64,000 bases of DNA from Rhodococcus sp. 06-235-1A (GTDB taxonomy: Bacteria; Actinomycetota; Actinomycetes; Mycobacteriales; Mycobacteriaceae). Below, piece by piece: positions 52,292-62,269 of this stretch (positions within the stretch are counted from its first letter, which is position 1; each line of letters begins with the position of its first letter). The DNA lies in NCBI RefSeq assembly GCF_002258785.1, contig NZ_NOYI01000007.1, positions 1 through 64,000 on the forward strand. The letters are read 5' to 3'. Both the position numbers and the translations under genes were made by a program. The notes under the pieces were generated by a model. The model was not told the origin of the DNA. It saw only the letters and a list, made by a program, of their open reading frames with translations, and made no database searches.

Positions 52292-53655
52292 CACGAACGA
52301 CAGCCGAGCTCGACGCCTCCGCAGCCAAGCACCTGTGGGGCCACTTCACTCGCCACGGCGCAGGGGTCACTCCCCCGATCATCACCCGCGGCGAAGGTTC
52401 GACCATTTGGGACTCCAACGGCAAGAGCTACATCGACGGGCTCTCGGGCTTGTTCGTGGTGCAGGTGGGGCACGGCCGTGAGGAATTGGCCGAGGCCGCA
52501 GCCAAGCAGGCCAAGGAGTTGGCATTCTTCCCACTGTGGTCGTACGTCACCGAACCGGCCATCGAACTCGCCGAGCGGCTCGCCGGGTACGCCCCCGGGG
52601 ATCTGAACCGCGTCTTCTTCACCACCGGTGGCGGCGAGGCCGTCGAAAGCGCATGGAAGCTGGCCAAGCAGTACTTCAAGAAGGTCGGCAAGCCCGGTAA
52701 GCACAAGGTGATCTCGCGGGCCATCGCGTATCACGGCACTCCGCAGGGTGCACTGGCCATCACCGGAATCCCCGCACTCAAAGAGCCTTTCGAGCCGTTG
52801 ACGCCGGGCGCGTTCCGGGTGCCGAACACCAACATCTACCGCGCGCCCGCCCCACTCGACACCGACCCGAAGGCGTTCGGAATCTGGGCTGCCGATCGCA
52901 TCGCCGAGGCCATCGAGTTCGAGGGCCCCGACTCGGTGGCCGCGGTGTTCCTCGAGCCGGTCCAGAACGCCGGCGGTTGCTTCCCGCCCCCGCCCGGATA
53001 CTTCGAGCGGGTCCGCGAGATCTGCGACCGCTACGACGTCCTCCTGGTCTCGGACGAGGTTATCTGTGCGTTCGGCCGGATCGGATCCATGTTCGCGTGC
53101 AACGACTTCGGCTACGTCCCGGACATCATCACCTGCGCCAAGGGACTGACCTCGGGCTACTCCCCTATCGGCGCAATGATCGCCTCCGACAGGCTGTTCG
53201 AGCCGTTCGACGACGGCACGTCCAGCTTCGCGCACGGGTACACCTTCGGTGGCCATCCCGTCTCCGCCGCAGTGGCCATGGCCAATCTCGACATCTTCGA
53301 GCGCGAGGGAATCAATGCCCACGTCGCAGACAACGCACCTGCGTTTCGCTCGACGCTCGAGAAACTGCACGATCTGCCGATCGTCGGAGACGTGCGCGGC
53401 GAAGGGTTCTTCTACGGCATCGAGTTGGTCAAGGACAAAGCCACGAAGGAAACGTTCAGCGATGCCGAAGCAGAACGCATCCTCCGCGGGTTCCTCTCCA
53501 CGGCTCTGTTCGACGCAGGGCTGTACTGCCGGGCCGACGACCGCGGCGACCCGGTCGTACAGCTGGCACCCCCGCTGATCTGTGGCCAGAAGGAGTTCGA
53601 CGAGATGGAGCAGATCCTGCGCAGCGTTCTGACCGAGGCAGGGAACCTGATCTGA
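52288..53655 (+). CDS. Class III omega-aminotransferase (putrescine/amine type)
   Basis: 455 residues. D-G-L-S-G-L-F start motif, T-G-G-G-E-A-V-E-S-A-W, V-S-D-E-V-I-C-A-F-G-R-I-G (PLP-binding), and C-A-K-G-L-T-S-G-Y with the PLP lysine are complete class III motifs. Transfers an amino group from putrescine or another omega-amine to pyruvate or 2-oxoglutarate; the resulting aminoaldehyde fits the nearby dehydrogenase. Possible GABA or diaminopropane substrates. Confidence 0.88.
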   Translation: MTRTTAELDASAAKHLWGHFTRHGAGVTPPIITRGEGSTIWDSNGKSYIDGLSGLFVVQVGHGREELAEAAAKQAKELAFFPLWSYVTEPAIELAERLAGYAPGDLNRVFFTTGGGEAVESAWKLAKQYFKKVGKPGKHKVISRAIAYHGTPQGALAITGIPALKEPFEPLTPGAFRVPNTNIYRAPAPLDTDPKAFGIWAADRIAEAIEFEGPDSVAAVFLEPVQNAGGCFPPPPGYFERVREICDRYDVLLVSDEVICAFGRIGSMFACNDFGYVPDIITCAKGLTSGYSPIGAMIASDRLFEPFDDGTSSFAHGYTFGGHPVSAAVAMANLDIFEREGINAHVADNAPAFRSTLEKLHDLPIVGDVRGEGFFYGIELVKDKATKETFSDAEAERILRGFLSTALFDAGLYCRADDRGDPVVQLAPPLICGQKEFDEMEQILRSVLTEAGNLI

Positions 53656-53664
53656 ACGAGCTCG

Positions 53665-54948
53665 TCACCGACCGATGCGGTCGATCACGAGAGGGCTCGG
53701 CTCGACAGCCGTGGCACCGATGTCCCAGCTGCCGTCGAGTGCCTGCTGCGCGTACTCGAAACGCTCGGGAGTGTCGGTGTACAGGGTTGCGAGCCGATCC
53801 CCGGCCCGCACGCGATCACCGGGCTTGGCGTGCAGCCGGACTCCGGCTGCACTCTGCACGGGCTCACCCTGTCGCTCGCGGCCTGCCCCCAGCCGCCAGG
53901 CCGCGAGTCCGACTCCCATCGCGTCCAATCCGGTGACGACGCCGTCGGCGGTAGCGGTGAAGTCCTGGCTCTCGCGAGCGGTAGGCAACGCGGCATCGGG
54001 ATCGCCGCCCTGTGCCGCGATCATCGTCCGCCAACGGTCCATGGCCGAGCCGTCGGCGAGTTTGTCGGCGGGATCGACGCCCTCGATCCCGGCGGCGGCG
54101 AGCATCGTCCGCGCCAACGTGACCGTCAGTTCGACGATGTCGGCCGGACCGCCTCCTGCGAGTACCTCGACCGACTCCTGGACTTCGAGTGCATTGCCTG
54201 CAGTGAGCCCGAGCGGGGTGTCCATTGCCGTCAGCACCGCCAGAGTGCGCACGCCCGCATCGGTTCCGAGCTCGACCATCGCAGTCGCGAGTTCGCGCGC
54301 ATCGTCGACGTTCTTCATGAATGCGCCGGCACCGACCTTCACGTCCAACACGAGTGCGCCGGTGCCCTCGGCGATCTTCTTGCTCATGATCGAACTGGCG
54401 ATCAGCGGTATCGACTCGACGGTTCCGGTCACGTCACGCAGTGCATACAGCTTCTTGTCGGCGGGAGCCAGATCGGCACCGGCCGCACACACCACCGCTC
54501 CTACCGTCGGATCCGCCAGGATGCGGTGCATCTCCTCACCGGTGAGATCTGCTCGCCACCCGGGTATCGACTCGAGCTTGTCGAGCGTCCCGCCGGTGTG
54601 TCCGAGCCCTCGACCCGACAGCTGCGGCACCGCAGCCCCACACGCTGCGACGAGCGGAGCCAACGGCAACGTGATCTTGTCTCCGACACCGCCGGTCGAG
54701 TGTTTGTCGACGGTGGGCAGCGGCAGCGCGGAGAAGTCCATGCGGGTACCCGAGGCGATCATCGCGCGGGTCCACGTGCTCAGTTCCCGACGGGACAATC
54801 CGCGCAACAGGATTGCCATCGCGAGTGCCGACATCTGTTCGGGCGCGACGGTTCCGCGCGTGAACTCCGCGATCACCCACTCGATCTGCTCGTCGTCGAG
54901 AACGCGGCCGTCGCGCTTGGCGCTGATGATCGATACGGCGTCAGGCAT
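53665..54948 (-). CDS. deoA: Thymidine phosphorylase
   Basis: 427 residues, normal length. W-T-R-A-M-I-A-S-G, D-K-H-S-T-G-G-V-G-D-K-I-T-L (phosphate binding) and S-G-R-G-L-G-H-T-G-G-T-L-D-K-L-E are complete pyrimidine-nucleoside phosphorylase motifs. Cleaves thymidine/deoxyuridine with phosphate. Overlaps the cdd gene by eight bases, in one operon. Confidence 0.95.
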   Translation of the reverse strand: MPDAVSIISAKRDGRVLDDEQIEWVIAEFTRGTVAPEQMSALAMAILLRGLSRRELSTWTRAMIASGTRMDFSALPLPTVDKHSTGGVGDKITLPLAPLVAACGAAVPQLSGRGLGHTGGTLDKLESIPGWRADLTGEEMHRILADPTVGAVVCAAGADLAPADKKLYALRDVTGTVESIPLIASSIMSKKIAEGTGALVLDVKVGAGAFMKNVDDARELATAMVELGTDAGVRTLAVLTAMDTPLGLTAGNALEVQESVEVLAGGGPADIVELTVTLARTMLAAAGIEGVDPADKLADGSAMDRWRTMIAAQGGDPDAALPTARESQDFTATADGVVTGLDAMGVGLAAWRLGAGRERQGEPVQSAAGVRLHAKPGDRVRAGDRLATLYTDTPERFEYAQQALDGSWDIGATAVEPSPLVIDRIGR

Positions 54949-55354
54949 GGTTGTTCACGCGTCCTTCGTCGAGGTTGTCGGGGCCGAATGCGTCCGGGAG
55001 CAACTCTGCCAGTCGACGGGGCCCCGAGGTGGTGTCGACGAGCAGATCCGGGCCACCGAATTCGAGCAGCAACTGGCGGCACCGCCCGCACGGCATCAGG
55101 ATTTCACGTCGAGAATCGCAGCAGGAGAAGGCCACGAGTCTGCCGCCGCCCGTCGAGTGCAGGTTCGAGACCAACCCGCACTCGGCACACAGGCCCAAAC
55201 CGTATGAGACATTTTCCACATTGCACCCGGTGACTATCCGATTGTCGTCCACCAGTGCGGCCGCACCGACCGGAAAGTTCGAGTACGGGGCGTAAGCACG
55301 ACGCATCGCCTCATGAGCATTGTCGCGCAACGTATTCCAGACGATTTCGTTCAT
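54941..55354 (-). CDS. cdd: Cytidine deaminase
   Basis: 137 residues, normal size for the tetrameric type. P-Y-S-N-F-P-V-G-A-A, C-N-V-E-N-V-S-Y-G-L-G-L-C-A-E (first zinc Cys and catalytic Glu) and P-C-G-R-C-R-Q (two zinc Cys) are all present. Gives (deoxy)uridine for the phosphorylase downstream. Confidence 0.95.
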   Translation of the reverse strand: MNEIVWNTLRDNAHEAMRRAYAPYSNFPVGAAALVDDNRIVTGCNVENVSYGLGLCAECGLVSNLHSTGGGRLVAFSCCDSRREILMPCGRCRQLLLEFGGPDLLVDTTSGPRRLAELLPDAFGPDNLDEGRVNNHA

Positions 55355-55619
55355 GGTTCACCATCCAATCACGCCGTCTGAATTGATGCAGAGAACTGCC
55401 CGAAAGTTCGATTCCGAATTGGGAAGGCAAACCTAACACCGAATTTCGGCAGCGTACGAACCTCGAGTCGAATTAGTTCCGTGTTTCGAATGGGTTTACA
55501 GTTTCGAGTAAGCGGCTAGTACAACCAGCACTAGGGCCGAATCGCGACAAATCGAGCCAGGACAAGACCGGCCACCGGGCTCGAAGCGTCCACCAACGAC
55601 GTTGGAGGCATTGCACTCG
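55355..55619. promoter_or_regulatory. Divergent region, cdd / sdh operon, with IdeR-like half-site
   Basis: A 265-bp AT-richer region. AGGCAAACCTAA (55425-55436) matches 11 of 12 bases of the right part of the DtxR/IdeR iron box; the left part matches weakly (about 14 of 19 overall). Just right of it lies the perfect palindrome CCGAATTTCGG (55439-55449). GGAGG (55604-55608) is the sdhC ribosome binding site. Confidence 0.4.
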
Positions 55620-56030
55620 ATGAGTAGCACGACGGAAGTCGCTCCGGTCAAGGAGCGCAAGCGGTCTCTGTACCGCGGGGACCCGGGCATGTGGTCCTGG
55701 GTTCTGCACCGCATCACTGGCGTGTTGACGTTCTTCTTCTTGTTCGTCCACGTCCTCGACACGGCGATGGTTCGGGTCAACCCCGAAACGTACGACGCCA
55801 TCATCGAGACCTACAAGACCCCGCTCGTCGGCCTGATGGAACTCGGCCTCGTTGCCGCGGTGCTGTACCACGCACTGAACGGCATTCGGGTGATGCTGGT
55901 CGATTTCTGGTCCAAGGGACCGCAGTACCAGAAGCCGATGCTGTGGGTCATCGCAGTCGTCTGGCTCGTCGTCATGATCCCCGGCGCGGGACGAATCTTC
56001 TACAACATGTTCACGGCGGGTGGTCACTGA
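55620..56030 (+). CDS. sdhC: Succinate dehydrogenase cytochrome b subunit
   Basis: 136 residues, three membrane helices. W-S-W-V-L-H-R-I-T-G-V-L near the start is the SdhC motif, H-V-L-D is a possible haem-ligand region, and Y-H-A-L-N-G-I-R-V-M-L is a second conserved part with His. Anchors complex II and binds haem b and quinone. Overlaps sdhD by one base (TGATG). The order C-D-A-B matches M. tuberculosis Rv3316-Rv3319. Confidence 0.92.
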   Translation: MSSTTEVAPVKERKRSLYRGDPGMWSWVLHRITGVLTFFFLFVHVLDTAMVRVNPETYDAIIETYKTPLVGLMELGLVAAVLYHALNGIRVMLVDFWSKGPQYQKPMLWVIAVVWLVVMIPGAGRIFYNMFTAGGH

Positions 56031-56482
56031 TGTCGACGCACGGTCCCGAGGCAAAGGTTCTCGGCACGAACTACGACCGTCCGGCCAGCTTGGCCAACCC
56101 GCGCTCACCGCGTCGGCAGAGCAAGGGCAACTTCGAGCTCTACGCGTGGCTGTTCATGCGCTTCTCGGGTCTGGCACTCGTCGTGCTCGTGCTGGGGCAC
56201 ATGTTCATCATGCTGATGCTCGACGACGGCGTACACCGCATCAACTTCGCATTCGTCGCCGGTCGTTGGGCCAGCCCGTTCTGGCAGTTCTGGGATCTGA
56301 CGATGCTGTGGCTCGCTCAGCTTCACGGCGGTAACGGCCTTCGCACGATCATCGCGGACTACTCCCGCAAGGACTCGACGCGATTCTGGCTGACCACGCT
56401 GCTGGTCCTGTCGATGATCCTGATCATGGGCGTCGGCACCTACGTCATCTTCACGTTCGATCCCAACATCTCGGCGAGCTAA
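56030..56482 (+). CDS. sdhD: Succinate dehydrogenase membrane anchor subunit
   Basis: 150 residues, three predicted membrane helices after a hydrophilic N-terminus. W-L-F-M-R-F-S-G-L-A-L-V and H-M-F-I-M-L hold the likely haem His; H-G-G-N-G-L-R-T-I-I-A-D-Y matches SdhD. Sixteen bases before sdhA. Confidence 0.92.
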   Translation: MSTHGPEAKVLGTNYDRPASLANPRSPRRQSKGNFELYAWLFMRFSGLALVVLVLGHMFIMLMLDDGVHRINFAFVAGRWASPFWQFWDLTMLWLAQLHGGNGLRTIIADYSRKDSTRFWLTTLLVLSMILIMGVGTYVIFTFDPNISAS

Positions 56483-56498
56483 GGACACTGACGCTTAC

Positions 56499-58250
<1,752 letters not shown>

Positions 58251-58251
58251 T

Positions 58252-59031
58252 ATGAGCGCACCTACCCTGGACAAGAAGTCCGAGTCCGATCTGCCACCTG
58301 TGCCCGAAGGCGCGGTGATGGTGAACCTCAAGATCGCGCGCTTCAACCCCGAAAGCGGTGAGGGCCAGCGTTGGGACACCTTCCAGGTCCCCACCCTGGA
58401 GACCGACCGTCTGCTCAACCTGTTGCTGTACGTGAAGGGCTACCTGGACGGCACTCTGACGTTCCGTCGCTCGTGCGCTCATGGTGTCTGCGGCAGCGAC
58501 GCGATGCGTATCAACGGTGTCAACCGTCTCGCCTGCAAGGTGCTGATGCGCGACATGCTCCCCAAGGACTCGTCGAAGACGCTGAACATCACCATCGAGC
58601 CCATCAAGGGCCTGCCGGTGGAGAAGGACCTCATCGTCGACATGGAACCCTTCTTCGACGCGTTCCGCGCCGTGAAGCCGTTCCTGATGACGACGGGCAA
58701 CGAGCCGACCCGCGAGCGGATCCAGTCAGCAGCGGACCGCGCCCGGTTCGACGACACCACCAAGTGCATCCTGTGCGCGTGCTGCACCACCTCGTGCCCC
58801 GTGTTCTGGAGCGACGGTAGCTACTTCGGCCCCGCTGCCATCGTCAACGCACACCGGTTCATCTTCGACAGCCGTGACGAGGGTGCAACCGAACGACTGG
58901 ACATCCTCAACGACGTCGAAGGTGTGTGGCGTTGCCGCACCACCTTCAACTGCACCGACGCATGCCCCCGCGGCATCCAGGTGACCAAGGCGATTCAGGA
59001 AGTCAAGCGCGCGTTGCTCTTCGCTCGCTAG
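58252..59031 (+). CDS. sdhB: Succinate dehydrogenase iron-sulphur subunit
   Basis: 259 residues. The [2Fe-2S] set C-A-H-G-V-C-G-S-D with a later C (Asp as third ligand, as in E. coli) is followed by C-I-L-C-A-C-C-T-T-S-C-P and C-R-T-T-F-N-C-T-D-A-C-P for the [4Fe-4S] and [3Fe-4S] clusters. Passes electrons from SdhA to quinone. Last gene of the operon. Confidence 0.96.
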   Translation: MSAPTLDKKSESDLPPVPEGAVMVNLKIARFNPESGEGQRWDTFQVPTLETDRLLNLLLYVKGYLDGTLTFRRSCAHGVCGSDAMRINGVNRLACKVLMRDMLPKDSSKTLNITIEPIKGLPVEKDLIVDMEPFFDAFRAVKPFLMTTGNEPTRERIQSAADRARFDDTTKCILCACCTTSCPVFWSDGSYFGPAAIVNAHRFIFDSRDEGATERLDILNDVEGVWRCRTTFNCTDACPRGIQVTKAIQEVKRALLFAR

Positions 59032-59045
59032 CAGACACATCTACG

Positions 59046-59087
59046 ACGGCAAGCGCCCCTTCGCACATGCGAAGGGGCGCTTGCCGT
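59046..59087. terminator. Strong hairpin terminator after sdhB
   Basis: Arms of 19 bases (ACGGCAAGCGCCCCTTCGC and its exact reverse complement) with an ACAT loop, followed by TTCC. Its position between two convergent genes suits a bidirectional intrinsic terminator, though the T-run is short. Confidence 0.88.
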
Positions 59088-59095
59088 TTCCGATG

Positions 59096-60301
59096 TCAGA
59101 CGAACGCGCCGAAGCCCGTGACACCACGGCCGACGATCAGATTGTTGATCTGCGCGGTGCCCTCGTACGAGTACAGCGCCTCGGCGTCGGCGAAGAACCT
59201 GATGACGTCATGCTCGATCAGAATTCCGTTGCCTCCCATGATTTCTCGGGCCCAACTCACCACTTCGCGCAGGCGCGTCGTACAGAACGTCTTCGCGAGC
59301 GCCGCATGCTCGTCGTAGTGGATGCCGTTGTCCTGCAATTGAGAGACGCGAATCGCCATGCCCAGCGAGGCGGTGATGTTCGCCGTCATGCGGGCGATCA
59401 GATCGGAGATCAGCTGGAACGACGCGATCGGAGATCCGAACTGCTCACGCTCCCGCGCATAGGCCACTGCGCGCTCGTAGGCCCCCATCATCACGCCCAC
59501 GGCCTGGAACGCCACGCCACCACGAGTGAGCCTGAGTACCTTCGCCGTATCGGCGAACGAGTTGGCGTCGGCGAGCTTGTTGGCGACCGGGACTCGGCAG
59601 TTCTCGAGATGGATGTCGGCGTTCTCCACCGCGCGCAGCGAGTACTTGCCCTCGATCTTCTCGGCCCGGAACCCCTCGAATCCCTGCTCGACGACGAACC
59701 CCTTGACCTCGCCGTCGGCCTCGTCCTTGGCGAACACGATGGTCAGGTCTGCAAAGGTAGCGTTGCCGATCCAGCGCTTGCTGCCGTTGAGGATCCAGTG
59801 ATCTCCGTCGAGCCGAGCTGTGGTCTCGAGTCCGCCCGCAACGTCGGAGCCACCGTGCGGTTCGGACAGTCCGAACGCGCCGATCGTCTCCATTCGGCGC
59901 ATGGCAGGTAGCCATCGCTCGCGTTGCTCCTCCGAGCCGAGAATCGAGATACTGCTCATCGCCAGCGAACTGTGCACGCTGAACATCGTTCCCGTGGACG
60001 GATCGACGCGGGCGAACTCCATTTCGAGCCAGCCGGTGAGCAGCTTGCGCGAGGCCTTGCGATCATCGAACTCGTAACCGAGACCGGCGATCTCGAGTTC
60101 GGCGATCTTCGGCATCAGGTGCACCGGAGAGGCGGCCTTCTCCCAGAATTCGTTCGCCCGCGGCGCAACCTCGTCCTGCAGAAACCTGCGGGTCCGCAGG
60201 ACCACCTCGATCTCTGCGTCGTCGAGCATGCTCTGATACCCGTAGAAATCGGATTCGAGAAAGTCCGGCGACAGTGGTCCGAGGGGCTCGTGCTCGCTCA
60301 T
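59096..60301 (-). CDS. Acyl-CoA dehydrogenase
   Basis: 401 residues with the full family layout. G-A-F-G-L-S-E-P-H-G-G-S-D-V flavin motif, W-I-L-N-G-S-K-R-W-I-G, and Y-S-Y-E-G-T-A-Q-I-N-N with the catalytic Glu in the place used by glutaryl-CoA/short-chain types. GAAGGAG ribosome binding site. Substrate length not readable; glutaryl-CoA dehydrogenase is one candidate. Confidence 0.9.
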   Translation of the reverse strand: MSEHEPLGPLSPDFLESDFYGYQSMLDDAEIEVVLRTRRFLQDEVAPRANEFWEKAASPVHLMPKIAELEIAGLGYEFDDRKASRKLLTGWLEMEFARVDPSTGTMFSVHSSLAMSSISILGSEEQRERWLPAMRRMETIGAFGLSEPHGGSDVAGGLETTARLDGDHWILNGSKRWIGNATFADLTIVFAKDEADGEVKGFVVEQGFEGFRAEKIEGKYSLRAVENADIHLENCRVPVANKLADANSFADTAKVLRLTRGGVAFQAVGVMMGAYERAVAYAREREQFGSPIASFQLISDLIARMTANITASLGMAIRVSQLQDNGIHYDEHAALAKTFCTTRLREVVSWAREIMGGNGILIEHDVIRFFADAEALYSYEGTAQINNLIVGRGVTGFGAFV

Positions 60302-60396
60302 GTTCGGCTCCTTCGTCTGGTACCTCCGTCGGGCACCGCTACCGATCTTCTACCCGCCACGCCCGCTTCTCACGCATGCACTGCAGCGGTGGCCGG

Positions 60397-61179
60397 TCAG
60401 CGGCGCAGTTCGTCGGTGAGGGTCGTCAGCTCCTCGCCGCCTGCCATCTCCCTGGTGAGGTCGTCGAGCGAGATGTCGTCGTACGCACAGTCCAACGTCT
60501 GGCGTCCACGATTGAGGAGAACGAAGTGGTCTCCGACCAAGTACGCGTGATGAGGATTGTGGGTGATGAAGACGACGCCGAGGCCTTGCTCCCTGGCTGC
60601 CGAGATGTACCGGAGCACCATGCCGGACTGTTTGACGCCGAGGGCTGCGGTCGGTTCGTCGAGAATGATCACTCGGGCACCGAAGAAGATGGCCCGAGCG
60701 ATGGCCACGCACTGACGTTGGCCACCGGACAGGGAACCGATCGGGGCATCGACGTCGGGCAGATCGATGCCCATCTTGCGGAGTTCGTCGATGGTCGTCG
60801 CGCGCATGGCGTGAGTGTCCAGGGTTTTGAACACCGTGCCCCTGCGCAGCTCCTGGCCGAGAAAGAAGTTGCGCCACACCGGCATCAGAGAGACGACGGC
60901 GAGGTCCTGGTAGACCGTGGCGATGCCCTGGTCGACTGCCTGCTTGGGAGAACCGAACGTGGTTGCGGTGCCGTCGACGAGCAGTTCCCCCTCCGACTGC
61001 TTGTGCAGCCCGGACATGATCTTGATCAGCGTCGACTTGCCTGCACCGTTGTCACCGAGGACGCAGGTGACCTCACCGGCACCGACGCGGAGGTCTATCC
61101 CGTGCAGCGCGATGATGTTGCCGTAGCTCTTACCCACGCCTTTCAGCTCGATGAGGGGCGTGTTGGCTGAGGACGTCAT
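60397..61179 (-). CDS. ABC transporter ATP-binding protein (single-domain, CUT2-like)
   Basis: 260 residues. L-G-D-N-G-A-G-K-S-T-L (Walker A), L-S-G-G-Q-R-Q signature, V-I-I-L-D-E-P-T-A-A-L-G (Walker B), and T-H-N (H-loop). The single NBD of about 260 residues differs from the ~500-residue double-NBD of ribose/xylose-type CUT2 importers and resembles FrcA-like ATPases. Probably dimerises. Next to its membrane and binding-protein genes on the same strand. Confidence 0.92.
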   Translation of the reverse strand: MTSSANTPLIELKGVGKSYGNIIALHGIDLRVGAGEVTCVLGDNGAGKSTLIKIMSGLHKQSEGELLVDGTATTFGSPKQAVDQGIATVYQDLAVVSLMPVWRNFFLGQELRRGTVFKTLDTHAMRATTIDELRKMGIDLPDVDAPIGSLSGGQRQCVAIARAIFFGARVIILDEPTAALGVKQSGMVLRYISAAREQGLGVVFITHNPHHAYLVGDHFVLLNRGRQTLDCAYDDISLDDLTREMAGGEELTTLTDELRR

Positions 61180-61181
61180 GG

Positions 61182-62240
61182 TCACCTTTTCGCCGCGTAG
61201 TTGCGGAAGGAGCTGTTCGCGATCACTGCGAACAGCAGCATCGCGCCGAGGAAGAACTTGAACCAGTCGGGGTTCCAGCCTGCGTAGACGATGCCCTGAT
61301 TGGTCATGCCGAAGATGAACGCTCCGATGAAAGCACCGATGGCCGTGCCGTATCCACCGGTGAGCAGGCAACCGCCGATGACGGCGGCGATGATGTACAA
61401 GAATTCGTTGCCCACGCCCTGGCCCGACTGAACGGTATCGAACGCGAACAGCAGGTGCATACCGACGAACCAGGCGCAGAAGCCGACGAACATGAACAAA
61501 CCGATCTTGACCCGGGTGACCGGGACACCGACGGCCCGCGCCGAGTCCTGGTTGCCGCCGACGGCGAAGATCCAGTTGCCGGTACGGGTCTTCATCAGCA
61601 CCCATGTCGCGGCGAGGGTGAACACGATCCACCACACGACGGTGATGCGGACCGAGACCCCCAGCAGCGAGAACGAGGACGAGAACACTGCCTTGGCCGA
61701 GTCGAATCCCTCCATGTCCGAGATGGACGGAGTGGCGACCTGTCCGGTGACGAGCTTGGTGACGGCGAGATTGATGCCGGTGAGCATCAGGAACGACGCC
61801 AGCGTGATCAGGAACGACGGAATCTTCGTCGTCATCACCAGGTATCCGTTGAGGAAACCCACCGCCAACGCCAGCACCAACGCCAACGCAGAGCCGGCCC
61901 ACACGTTCAGGTGCAGGTTGTAGGCCAGCATCGACGCCATGATGGACGAGAAGGTCACCGCAACACCGGTGGAGAGGTCGAACTCACCACCGATCATCAG
62001 CAGCGACACCCCGATCGCCATGATGCCGATGGTCGAGGACGCGTACAGCACGGTGGCAAGAGCCTCCGGCGATCGAAACGGCGGTGCCACGATGCAGAAG
62101 AAGACGAAGATGGCGACCGCGCCGAACAGGGCACCGATCTCTGGACGAATCAGCAACCGCTGCAACGGTTTCCGCTTCTTGACCCGCTCGTCTGCGATCA
62201 CGACGTGCTCGGACAGAGCCGGATCGGCCTGTGTGGACAT
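61182..62240 (-). CDS. ABC sugar transporter permease (CUT2/RbsC-like)
   Basis: 352 residues, about 8-10 membrane helices. G-G-E-F-D-L-S-T-G-V is the RbsC/FrcC motif, N-W-I-F-A-V-G-G-N-Q-D-S-A-R-A-V-G and G-G-Y-G-T-A-I-G-A follow. Imports a monosaccharide, myo-inositol or a similar solute. The start at 62240 is preceded by GGAAGGAAT; the frame is open to 62273. Confidence 0.9.
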   Translation of the reverse strand: MSTQADPALSEHVVIADERVKKRKPLQRLLIRPEIGALFGAVAIFVFFCIVAPPFRSPEALATVLYASSTIGIMAIGVSLLMIGGEFDLSTGVAVTFSSIMASMLAYNLHLNVWAGSALALVLALAVGFLNGYLVMTTKIPSFLITLASFLMLTGINLAVTKLVTGQVATPSISDMEGFDSAKAVFSSSFSLLGVSVRITVVWWIVFTLAATWVLMKTRTGNWIFAVGGNQDSARAVGVPVTRVKIGLFMFVGFCAWFVGMHLLFAFDTVQSGQGVGNEFLYIIAAVIGGCLLTGGYGTAIGAFIGAFIFGMTNQGIVYAGWNPDWFKFFLGAMLLFAVIANSSFRNYAAKR

Positions 62241-62269
62241 GAGATTCCTTCCGCGCCGAGACGATGCAC

